Shown one piece after another: positions 42,804 to 52,933 of a DNA stretch of 64,000 nt. Source of the stretch: Adiantum capillus-veneris (Eukaryota; Streptophyta; Polypodiopsida; Polypodiales; Pteridaceae); the NCBI GenBank assembly GCA_014529385.2, contig CM043942.1:8806001-8870000 (forward strand), in the 5' to 3' direction. Positions within the stretch are counted from its first letter, which is position 1, and each line of letters starts with the position of its first letter. The notes under the pieces are model-generated. The model searched no databases, was not told the origin of the DNA, and saw only the letters and a list, made by a program, of their open reading frames with translations. The position numbers and the translations under genes are program-made.

Positions 42804-44093
42804 ACTTACATGGCATAAGAGTCTAGAGTCGGGCAGCTAAGCCACTAAATGAGCAAAGTGTCAGACCCAAGCTTCAAGTTAATATTTTTCTGTGGTCTAT
42901 GAGTCTAGCTAATAGGTATAAGCTCAAGCTGGAGAGTTGAGCATACATAAAGTCATGTCGCTCATGCTGGAAGAGGTGAGCACAAGAGTCAAAGTCCATA
43001 TCATATCTAAGGTGGAGAAGGCGGAGTAGTCAAAAAAAAAAACACTCACGCACTTAACACAGTGAGGAAGAGTGGAGAAACCTCGACAGAAAAAACCCTT
43101 CTTGTGAGTAGTGAAAGCTTTTGAAGCACTCATGCTATATGTTTTGCTCGCTACACTAACTCCATGAAGAACCCATCAATACTCTTCTCTCGCACCGCAT
43201 CTTGTTTAACATGCATAACTCTGTGCAAGCATATAGATGTCCCGTCATTGGACATATGCATTAGGCACTCTTTTTTATTCCACCCATGCACTTACACAAA
43301 CAAATGACGATGACCAAGCGGAAACAGGTTTTATGAGCCTTTGCTCAACAATAATGACTCTAACTTCAAGCTACTAACACTTATCCATGTATATCGAGCC
43401 CATACTAGTAGCAATATGGCCATATGTACTTTAACTCAACATAACTCTATAACATCAGAACCTAAGTACAAATAGCCTCGCATTTAATTATGACTAAAGA
43501 CATTTTTTCCCACTGGGTTTTTCCCTTTAGTCTTATCCAGGTATCCAAGACCTTCAATACTTTTACTCTTTTAATTTTTATAACAAAAAAAACAAGAAGA
43601 ACCACGATATCTCCACACTATTAATTGCAAATCTACTGATAAGTCAAAAGGGAGAGGCAAAAACAACATCTTGACAAAGCTTCAAGTCAACTTACAGGTA
43701 ACAACCACAAGAAAAGCAAACTAGAGCTACAATGACAACGAACTACTGCACCAACAAGTCGATACAACCTCATGCAGTTCAAGATACAACAACCAATCAG
43801 AGGGGGAGAGTTCCAGGCTTCAGATACGCTACACGTACATCTTCAAGGCAGCTTTAACATCACGCTACAACCTCATGCAGTTCAAGATACAACAACCAAT
43901 CAGAGGGGGAGAGTTCCAGGCTTCAGATACGCTACACGTACATCTTCAAGGCAGCTTTAACATCACACAAAGCAACCAACTGCAGAAGAGGCTACCACAA
44001 CAACTTCAACCAACACCAAGACATCAAGAACTCGTCAAGGCCAGCAAAGACATAGGGTCTTGTTGGGGACGACAATAATTCAGAGGGGGAGAG
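42804..44093 (+). mobile_element. 3' untranslated region and polypurine tract of the 11.6-kb element
   Basis: Non-coding. It includes the 103-bp tandem duplication at 43763-43968 and ends in CAGAGGGGGAGAG (44081-44093), the polypurine tract abutting the 3' LTR. Confidence 0.85.
43763..43968 (+). repeat. 103-bp tandem duplication containing polypurine-tract copies
   Basis: Two adjacent, near-identical 103-bp units (43763-43865 and 43866-43968). Each contains CAGAGGGGGAGAG (43798-43810 and 43901-43913), identical to the functional polypurine tract at 44081-44093. Confidence 0.93.
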
Positions 44094-45146
44094 TGTTGAA
44101 AGGACGCCCTTTAAACAACATTTCCATAAAGATTCCATTAAGATTCCTCAAAGATTCTGTAAAGATTCCACATGAAGATGGTGATGAAGTAATGAAGATG
44201 AAGATGGATGCTACAACATGAAGATACGAGTTCATGGACGTCATCGAATATCCCGTTATTAATATTTTGAGCCATTACGACCACTTTTGTAATGTTTACG
44301 AGAACCTCATATTTTAAATCGGCACTTGTATTTTGGCCACAGATGCTTGTATAATGAGTAAAGCCAACTCAGTTTCTTGTAATTAAGCTCTGTAGAAGCA
44401 TAGGGACAATTCAGGTCATTTGGCCGGACATTAGGTTTGAAGGCTTGGTATATAAGCTGAAAAAAACACATTACGTTATCTCAATAATATACAGTCGTGG
44501 GTTCTGCAGCACATGGTAGTGAGCTTCACGCACACACACCATCGCGCACACTAATCACATTGCAGATATGAGAGTAGGAGCGTGTTAGCATCGAGGAGCT
44601 CTCCGCGTCGATGCAAGCGATGCAAGCCGAGGACCACATCGCGAGCCCGCCTGCTACGAGCTATATTTGGTCGTAAGTACCTCAAACGACATCCGTTCTG
44701 AATGATCAAGTAGTCGTTAGAATTAGGGCGAGAAGCTATTCGTGTTGATGTCTTTGTAGATCAGTTCCGGACACTTTGGAAATTACTGTTTTGAGTCTAT
44801 CGCGATAGCGATTAGAGGTCTTACAGTTATGGTTTTCAGGGTTTAGGTGTTTGGCAATATAGGATATGTCCTTGTGAGTCTTGCCCTCCGATTTCGAGTC
44901 ATTCCGATATGATTTGAGACCGTTTCGAGCTTGTAGTGTTTCGTAGGATGCGTTGTCTGTTTCTTTGCGTTATGGTAGTGTTGTGGTAGGATTAGCGACT
45001 GTAGAGTGTTGTTCGTGTCTAGCTCAGTGTTGACAACCCAAAGATTGCCTCCATGCCCTAGTCGGGTCAGCTACGTCCTCGGATTGACAGTTTGTTGGTA
45101 TGTGTTCTCGCTGTGCTCATCGTCCGTTGCGACGTACCCGCTAACA
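44094..45146 (+). repeat. 3' LTR of the 11.6-kb element
   Basis: 1,053 bp, TG...CA, partner of 33553-34610. It carries the leader-type palindrome in better shape (GAGTCTATCGCGATAG at 44793-44808). It is followed by the AAGAG duplication. Confidence 0.95.
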
Positions 45147-45904
45147 AAGAGTATCTCTTTTCTCACCTATGATGGCACCTTTGGTGCTACCGAAAAAGTG
45201 TTGGCCTTCCAGAAATCCGCTAGTTGGTGGTGGGCTAGCTTCGCGGCAACGGCGAAGCCCCAAAGACATGGAAAACTCTACGAGTTTCCATCATGAAGCA
45301 ATTCCTTGCAAGCGATGCAAAGGACACAGTGCTTATTGAATGGCGCAGTTTGAACCTTCTCTCCCATGAGTCTATTCACAAATATGTAAACAAGTTTTGG
45401 GATTCACATCTCAAGGCTACTGTCTTTCAAAAAATAGACTTTGCCAAGCAAAAGCAACAATTTTTTGTGCAAGATTACCTGAAGAGATAGCCGAATACGT
45501 CAACTCTCAATGGCTTGGTTCTATCACCAAAGTAATCCACCACACCATGGTTGCTTTGCGCATCAATTTCCAACAAGGGGCTAGACGGAATGTCAAGCCC
45601 ATGGAAAACAAAGATAAAAATGATGCAAAGGGGAAAACTAATGCCCAAAATTCTTCCCAAGGAAATTTCAACAACAACAACAGTCAGTCTAAGGAGAAGG
45701 GAGTTTACAAAGGTAAAAACAAACTCTCTCCTGAAGAGCTTGAAGCTTTTCGCGAGGACCATAAATGTTAAGTGTGGGGAGCAAGGACATGGCTATCGCT
45801 CTTGCCCCAAGAGGATTGCTCGCAATGAGACTCCTAGAGCTTCCACCATCGAAGCTCCAAAAGAGGATGCTCATTGCAAAGGTGGACCTCTCTCCTATGC
45901 TTGA

Positions 45905-46240
45905 GGAAAGGTAAGGGAGCATGGTGCCTTCATCTTGTTTGACCCTGGCTCTACTCACAATTTCATATCAACGGAGTTGGCCACCAAGTTGGGCATTCAA
46001 GCTTTCAAGATGGGAGATGCTATAACGGTCGACACTGCTTTCAAGGGACAGTGAGCCTTCGTTACTCCATTGATTGGGAAGTTGAGGCTTTATGTCTAAA
46101 GCTATGTCGACAAAGAAGACTTTTTCATCTCTCCTCTCCAACTTGAGGATGCTATCCTAGGGGCATCATGGTTCAACCGCATGGCTGCCAACATGAAGTT
46201 CCCTGAAAGGAGAATCTATTTCACCTATAGGGGAAAGTGC
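45905..46240 (+). pseudogene. gypsy B protease
   Basis: Reads GAFILFDPGSTHNFISTELA (D-P-G-S in the place of D-S/T-G, as in many Ty3/gypsy proteases) and later EDAILGASWFNRMAANMKFP. Stops occur at about 46053 and 46098. Follows the zinc knuckle of gag. Confidence 0.8.
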
Positions 46241-47280
46241 ATGTATATAGATGCTAGTGAGTTTGGTTGCACTATACCACTTGTAAATCCTCTTGCTTTT
46301 GATAAATCAATGAAGAGCTCAATTTTCGCGTACATGATTTTTGTCAAAGAGTCTCTAAAATATCCTAATGTTGCATCAAATGTAAATGGTAGGAATCAAG
46401 AAGAGTTAGACTTGTTTAATTTTCTTAAAGGATTCCAAGATGTGTTCATCGATGATATTCCTATGGATTTACCTCCAAAACGAGGAAATGATGACCATCG
46501 AATTGAGCTCCTACCAGGAAGGTCACCGCCTAACAAGCCTTCTTATCGAGTTTCCCAAGCTCAACAAGAGGAGATCATGAGGCAAGTACAATAATTGGTT
46601 GACAAAGGGATGGTGAGGCCTAGCTCCTCTTCTTTTTGTTCTCTAGTCCTTTAAATGCAAAAGAAAGATGGTACATACCGTATGTGTGTGGACTATCGAG
46701 CACTAAACCATATCACTATCAAAAATAGATTTCTCGTGCCTTGGGTAGAAGATCTGTTTGATAAGCTACAACTCTCTACCTTCTTAAGTAGTATTGACCT
46801 TAAAAGTGGATATCATCAAATAAGGATAGTGGATGAAGATATTCTAAAGACCTCGTTTCGTACAACGTTTGGCCTTTATGAATATCTAGTCATGCCTTTT
46901 GGCTTGACTAATGCACCAACTGCGTTCAATCGTCTAATGGAGAAAATCTTTAGACCCTACCAAAAATTCAATGGAGTGTTCTTTGATGATATCATCATCT
47001 ACTCCAAAGTCTTTGGAGAAACACAAGCAATGTCTCCAAGTGATTTTTCAAAGCATCGAGGGAGAACAAGTTTTTTCTCAACCAAAAGAAAAGCGAAATT
47101 TTCCTTCAAGAGATTCAATACCTAGGTCATATTATCTCTCAAGATGGTATCCGGATGGATCCATCGAAGTTAGAAGTAATAAAAGCATGGCCTAATCCAA
47201 GGAATCTACATGAGCTAAGAAGCTTTATTATTATGTGTGCATAATATAGACGCTTCATTGCAAAATTCTCTCAAATAGCA
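46181..47280 (+). pseudogene. gypsy B reverse transcriptase
   Basis: One frame from 46181 to about 47030 is broken only by stops at 46592-46594 and 46652-46654. Motifs are KKDGTYRMCVDYRALN, DLKSGYHQIRI, TTFGLYEYLVMPFGLTNAP (core YEYLVMPFGLTNAP) and VFFDDIIIYSK, with the FFDD catalytic aspartates present. A frameshift near 47020 and a stop after 47195 end it. Confidence 0.88.
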
Positions 47281-47290
47281 GGACCATTAC

Positions 47291-47760
47291 ATGACTTTAC
47301 ACAGAAGAACATTAAGTATTTATGGACTGCTAAGGAGAAAAATGCTTTTGACAAGCTCAAAGAGAAGCTTACCTCCCAACCAGTCCTCATGCTTCCGGAT
47401 CTCTCAAAGCCATTTGAGGTCCAATATGATGCTTGTGGTGATTGCCTTGGAGCAGTTTTGCTTCAAGAAGGGCATGCCATAGCATATGAGAGCCGAAGAC
47501 TCAATACGGATGAACGAGTCTTGGGAATTTATGAGAAAGAGCTTTTAGATGTTCTACATGCCCTAGACACATGGAAGCACTATTTATTGGGGACTCCATT
47601 TATACTACGAACCAACACCAAAGTCTCAAGTACTTCATGACGCACACCAAGCTTTCTAACAAACAAATGAGGTGGGAAAATTTTATTTCAAAATTTAATT
47701 TTCATATTGCTCACATTGCGGGTAAGCACAATCAAGTGGCCGATGCAATTTCACGACGAC
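47291..47760 (+). pseudogene. gypsy B RNase H
   Basis: Motifs FEVQYDACGDCLGAVLLQEG, IAYESRRLNTDERVLGIYEKE and HALDTWKHYLLG are followed, after a frameshift near 47600, by QSLKYFMTHTKLSNKQMRW and HIAHIAGKHNQVADAISRRP, the standard C-terminal end of Ty3/gypsy RNase H. Catalytic D and E are visible. Confidence 0.88.
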
Positions 47761-48600
47761 CAAAAGTTAACATGGTGTCTATAGCTACTCACAATGATCT
47801 ATCTTCTATGATAGATGAGTATGCTACTGACCCTGACTATATAGACATAATGTCATCCCTTGCTTTGGGGAAGAAAGAAGAACCATTCACCTTACAGGAT
47901 GGTTATCTTCTCCACGGAAATAGGCTATGTGTTACACACTCCCTTCGTGAGAAAGTCATGTATGAATCCCATGCTCCTCCCTATGTGGGGCATACATGCA
48001 TTCAACCTACTCTTCGAGGAGTAGAGACATATTTCTATTGGCCTACCATGAAAGTGGAGATACAAGAGTATGTTTCAAAATGTGTAGTATGCCAAGTATG
48101 TTTCAAAAGACCAAGTATGATAGAGGGAAGAGTATGTTTCAAAATGTGGACATACAAGAGTATGTTTCAAAAGATCAAGCATAATAGAGGGAAGCAATGT
48201 GGATTACTCCAGCCATTGCCTATCCCAAATTCACCATGGGAGAGTATATCCATGGATTTAATTTTTGGATTACCCAAGTCTATCCATGGGAATACGGGAA
48301 TATGGACAATAGTCGACCTGTTTAGCAAGCAAAAAGACTATTAAGGCACACCAAATGGTACCTCTCTTCATATCTCAGATTTTCAAACACCATGGATTAC
48401 CAACATCCATCGTGTCAGATAGAGATCCTAGAATGACCAGTAGTTTCTGGAAAGGTCTCTTTGAAAATCTAGGAACAAGATTGAATTTCTCTTCGGCCTA
48501 TCACCCACAAACGGATGGCCAAAGTGAGATTGCCAATCTTACAACACTCGATCTACTAAAGACTTAAGTTATCGAAGTAGATCAACGCTCACAATGGAAA
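47760..48600 (+). pseudogene. gypsy B integrase
   Basis: The zinc-binding part includes YESHAPPYVGHT and YVSKCVVCQV (HHCC type). The core has WESISMDLIFGLP (first D), SDRDPRMTSSFWKGLF (second D) and YHPQTDGQSEIAN (catalytic E). A 64-bp tandem duplication (48067-48194) inside the zinc-binding end and a break near 48345 destroy the frame. Confidence 0.88.
48067..48194 (+). repeat. 64-bp tandem duplication in gypsy B integrase
   Basis: Copies 48067-48130 and 48131-48194, each with two AGTATGTTTCAAAA words and ending ATAGAGGGAAG. The length is not a multiple of three, so it shifts the frame. Confidence 0.85.
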
Positions 48601-49101
48601 AAGTACTTATAGAGTATGCGTACAATAATACTGTACATACTTCTATGAGAAAAGCACCTTTTGAAATAATTGAGGGAAGACCTAAAAGTCCCTTGCTATT
48701 TAAAGTACATGGGAAGATCTTCGCTATCGATGAGTATAGCCGTGACCTACAAGAATCTTTTCAAAAGATTAAGGATGATATATCCATCTCTCAACAAAGG
48801 CACAAAGCTGTTTGATGACAATTACCAAAGGGCATTGACATTCAAAGAAAATGATTAGGTCTTACTTAAGTTTCCTAAGGCCCTATTGAGGCAAACGACG
48901 GGCAAAAATCCTACGGGTCATCAAAAGTATTATGTTAAACAACAAAAAAGATACTATGCTCCTTTCCAAATCTTGAAGCCCATAAATGAGATGGCTTATC
49001 AACTCAAGTTACCCAACCATTGGCTTATACACAATGCTTTTCATGTGAGTCTACTCAAGCCCTACAAAGGAGAGCCACCAAGTGAACCGAAGTTAGGGGC
49101 A
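48594..49101 (+). pseudogene. gypsy B integrase C-terminus
   Basis: Fragments VEYAYNNTVH-like (LIEYAYNNTVHTS), KAPFEIIEGRP, KRYYAPFQILKPINEMAYQLKLP (core APFQILKPINEMAYQL) and HNAFHVSLLKPYKGEPPS. These are the usual C-terminal integrase segments. No chromodomain follows: the sequence passes directly into the LTR. Confidence 0.8.
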
Positions 49102-49117
49102 TGCTTGGGGGGTATAC

Positions 49118-49169
<52 letters not shown>

Positions 49170-49812
49170 TGTGTGAAGTGCAAAGTGCAAGAGCTCCATC
49201 TCCTTCTCCACACAAGTAGAGAAGTTGAGAGCCTACACCAACACTCTTGGCTATGGAATGTAAATTCAACCAAGAGCCATGCTTCAATGCTTAAGCTTGC
49301 CATCTTCTCCATCTTCATTACTATGCTATTATGTATGCTAGCAAGAAGAGTGATGATAAGTGAGGAACTAGTTCTTTATCCTATGAAATGTTTCTTCTTC
49401 CTCTTCCCCCCACTAGCTCTCTCCACCTTTGAAGGTGTTTAAGGCCTTGGGACTGAGGCTTGTGATAGTTAATGCTTTCCACAAAGTTTATGTTATGCTT
49501 GTGATGTATGAAGCTTTCCATCTTCATTGCATCACTTAGGTCACAAGGAACACAAAGATTGTATTGATGGGAGAAACTATAATACAAATGCCTATTGGAG
49601 GGGGGACCGACTCCACATAAATCCGGTCCTCAATTGTTGTCATGTTCTCTAAACTCTCTCTCTTGCAAAAGTATTGTTCATGCCAAGTTAACTAAATGCT
49701 ATATTTATGTTGCTACCATCAATTAAGTTCACTCTCTATGCTCACAAAGTAATTTCACAAAAGTACTATCTCTAAATTCCGCTACTCTGTAAGTTAATAG
49801 GCCATTTCCATT
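49102..49812 (+). repeat. 3' LTR of gypsy B, possibly shortened
   Basis: Starts TGCTTGGGGGG after a purine-rich AAGTTAGGGGCA and ends near GGCCATTTCCATTATA. Homologous to 30968-31690 inverted (whose end is CCATTACA) and to 13630-14340 direct. It contains (CA)n at 49123-49168. It lacks the roughly 890-bp upstream part of the solo LTR at 30968. Confidence 0.65.
49123..49168. repeat. (CA)n microsatellite in LTR
   Basis: An uninterrupted CA tract of 46 bp at the LTR start of gypsy B. Confidence 0.95.
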
Positions 49813-51081
49813 ATAGAAGCCAACATGATCACTTATTCAACGTAACCTCCACTCATAAATTGAAACTCATTTGATAATGCAACCCTTAATTATTGTGTCT
49901 TTCAATAAACACTTCTATAATGTTATCAATGATACACCTTTATGGCTCCACATATACCATGCTTTGAAGAAATAAAAGCAAAATTAAACATTAACATCTA
50001 CTTGCCTAATTGACAACCACATATTGTCATTTGACCTCTTTGGAGTCTTCACATACCCATATTTTCATACGACATCAAAGAATTATCTCTACCAATGAGT
50101 TAAAAGTAATAATGGAAACATTTATATTTTTTAAACTAAAATAACTTTGTACTGCAAACCTTTTGTGTCATTATCACAATTGTTAGAAATGTGTATCAAC
50201 AACATTGACAATTACTATTCTACACCAACCAACCATCCTTCTAAGTGATTTCAATATTGATGTATACTTCGTAAACTTCAACTATATTAACTTGAAATTT
50301 TTTTATCTTCCTTCAACTTATATCACAAAAAAATAACTACTTACAACTCCACATTGAACCACATTTAGACATCCAATAACTTTTCCACGTTTACCATCAG
50401 AATAAACTTCACCTTTTGGTAAGATCATTTCCACCTAGGAGAGCATCGTGTCCTATCAAACCCATTTAGGTTGCGCAACCGTTGTAACAAACCTCATCTT
50501 GGCATGCTGTACACATAGTCTATAATAGAAGGGCACACTTTGTTAGAGTATTCCACAATATCACAGAAAAATAAACCACATTTACCATCAGAACAAACTT
50601 CACCTTTAGGTAAGATCATTTCACCATTTGCTTAACAATCCTCGTTTTTAAACTTCTATCTCAAAATACCCTCCCTTGGTAGAACATCCACCTTGTTGGA
50701 GGAAGAGCAAAAATATTTTTGCCATGCGTGTGCGTGCAAGGTGTTGTTGAGCAAATAAGGTACTGGTGAAAAGGCGAGGAGGAGCGGCGGCGCCACCAAT
50801 TTTGGAGGGCATCCGAGTTGGCGCAGAGCAAGCCATGCATTTAAGCAGACACACATGCCGCCCACGGGCGCTCCTTCCCATTTTGCGGGGCCTGATCAAT
50901 GCCCCCATCCCCTTCGCATTTCAACAGCGGCGCGTCTGGCCCTCCGGACGGCCACCCACACAACAGAGATTGTCATTGCATTGTCTAGTCCAGGGCTCTG
51001 TCTCTTGCTGCTTTGGATTTGTGTGCAGGCTGCCAACAACAGCAGGAGAGCTCTCATGAAACTATAGTAGTCCCCGTCATC
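49813..51081. other. Region upstream of the CIP7-like gene
   Basis: No supported ORF. It contains a 48-bp direct repeat (50384-50434 and 50576-50623: TTTACCATCAGAA, then AAACTTCACCTTT, then GGTAAGATCATTT). GC content rises from about 50700 to 51060, which may be 5' UTR or promoter sequence. No element boundaries seen. Confidence 0.45.
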
Positions 51082-52225
51082 ATGCACCCACAGACCGTAC
51101 TCGATTTTGTAGTCTTCCAGCTCACCCCCACTCGAACCAGGTATTAGCTTTTTGCCTCACTTCACCACAGTCACACGGTTAGCCATCTCTGTGGATGCAG
51201 TTTACATCCCAACCACAATTACATTGGCCGATATCTTCTATGAATCCATGGCGTTTTCACTTGAAATGCAAATGCTGTTACGCACGTTCTTCATCCTGCC
51301 AGCATCACTTTTGAGGATCTTCTTGTCTTTGCACAGAAACGGTTAGATTCATTAGGCCTTTTCAGAAGTTTAGCAATCACAATGTCCTTTATCAGCTGGG
51401 ATACTGGCATTTGTGGTTGGTGCGCAAATGCAAGTTTCATTGTGCTTGTTGACGTTTTTGTCCTGCATACTAGCACCTTATACTGTGCTCACCTTGCATA
51501 AGCTCTGAGATTCAACTGTCTCTGTAGCTTTCATTAGTTCATACATCACTTTGCACGGAGTTAAGGTATATAGAGATGAGAGATCTGAACGAACATGATT
51601 ATGTAACCAAATATTAGAATGTACTGGAAAATGTGCATCGACTATGAGGGTGGAAATCTACTTATGGATGTGTAGGTGTGATCTCTATGCTGCTGCGGGA
51701 GAGGAGAGTGAGAAGTTAGCATCAGGCATTTTGAAGCCCTTTTGCTTGCACTTAAAAGCAGTGAAGGAGCAGCTAACCAAGGGTTACCATTCTATTCGTC
51801 TACAACCCACTGTGCATACTATGCAACAAAGCTCTTGGTTTACCAAAGCCACATTGCAAAGGTGCCCCGTCACAAATTAACTGCTCTTTGCATTGTTTGT
51901 GTTAAACACGTCCTATATATCTATCGGTGAGAAGTATATCAGTTCCAGAGCTTACATAGAAGTGGCTCTTGTGAATTTGGAGAATGCAGATTCATCAGGT
52001 TTGTGAGCAATCCTGACGTGCTTGAACGGGTGGTTACCATTGAAGTTGAATTGAAGCAACTTGAAGAGACAATTAGGATGCAAACTCGAAACTTGTCAAA
52101 AACGCATGTAAATTCTGCTTTCTGAGTATTGTTGTTATTTCCTTGCATTTTTCCAAATTTTCTCTTTAATGCTGCTACTTACTTGCAGGCTCAACATCTA
52201 TGCCCAGGCCCAATCTCACCTAGAG
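51082..52225 (+). CDS. CIP7-like: 5' exons of a CIP7-like (COP1-interacting protein 7) gene
   Basis: Four exons with GT...AG introns. Exon 1 is 51082-51140 (MHPQTVLDFVVFQLTPTRTR). Exon 2 is 51676-51861 (CDLYAAAGEE, EKLASGILKPF, SSWFTKATLQR). Exon 3 is 51990-52107 (FIRFVSNPDVLERVVTIEVE and QLEETIRMQ). Exon 4 is 52189-52225 (AQHLCPGPISPR). The join restores the plant CIP7 N-terminus (known pattern MDPRTxLDYALFQLTPTRTRC, EKLASGLLEPF, SWFTKATLxRFVRFVSTPEVLERV). All frames and splice phases agree and no stop occurs. Arabidopsis CIP7 is a COP1-binding nuclear protein acting in light responses. Exon 4 ends at GGTATGCG, after which the intron enters the microsatellite and LINE chain. Downstream exons are not in the window, so the gene either has a very long intron or is cut. 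Confidence 0.82.
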
Positions 52226-52392
52226 GTATGCGTGCAGTTCAATCATATGACTCAAAACATGGGAAATTAAATAAATACTGAGATGATAGCAACCAAATAG
52301 TTTGACAGAAGATGACACTACCTTTTGTATGGTATTCAACCCTTAAGTGTGAGCATGAGGGTGTGCGCGTGCTCGTTTTACAGGACATGTGG

Positions 52393-52564
<172 letters not shown>

Positions 52565-52933
52565 GTTATATTAACGTCTTCAAAAGGCCAAAGTGACCTA
52601 TGAGACTAGAAAGTTACAATGTGGTGGATCTGATACAAAGTCAGAGTAACAAGATGACAAAATGACAGAATGACAAAATAAAATACTATGGAATCCTAAA
52701 CTGCTAGGTGTGAACTAAGCAGCTAAACAGCTAGCTGGGATAGCTAGATCATAGGAGATCCAACATCGGTCGCTGGCGGATCTCATCAATCTCCTCCATG
52801 GTCAGTAGTCTGACCGGGCGTTGTGCATGTCGAGCCAAAGTGATCCGAATCCTCTGATGCAGCCTCCGTCAATGCTGTGTAGTCCTCCGCAGTCGTGGGC
52901 GTCTGGATCTCCCCAACTCAGTTGCTTGGTCGA

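Larger units (their letters stand above)
33553..45146 (+). mobile_element. Complete 11.6-kb non-autonomous LTR retrotransposon (gag-protease only)
   Basis: LTRs at 33553-34610 and 44094-45146 begin TGTTGAAAGG and end CGCTAACA, and differ by about 3% plus small indels by eye. Perfect AAGAG duplications flank the element (33548-33552 and 45147-45151). It has a tRNA-Asp primer site, a 2.7-kb palindrome-rich leader, a 1,835-codon gag-protease frame with two in-frame stops, and a polypurine tract. No RT, RNase H or integrase motifs were seen in any frame, so mobility would depend on enzymes from another element. Size and structure fit the LARD concept, except that coding capacity is retained. Confidence 0.95.
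32993..45800 (+). pseudogene. gypsy B gag, interrupted by the 11.6-kb element
   Basis: The N-terminus (MDDNNQESTMNIDNF at 32993) runs with stops to 33552, and gag resumes at 45152. Removing 33553-45151 joins KKFKEGGK directly to SISFLTYDGTFGATEKVLAF in frame. Later blocks are KSASWWWASF, DAKDTVLIEWRSLNLLSHES (core EWRSLNLLSHES, 45325), KLSPEELEAFR and a knuckle VKCGEQGHGYRSCPKR near 45770. This is a Ty3/gypsy gag domain. Several frameshifts (about 45295, 45490 and 45770) make it a pseudogene. Confidence 0.88.

Noticed and set aside
50648-50908. Minus-strand ORF of 86 codons
   Set aside because: No recognisable domain; it overlaps the presumed 5' region of the CIP7-like gene and looks like chance in GC-richer sequence.
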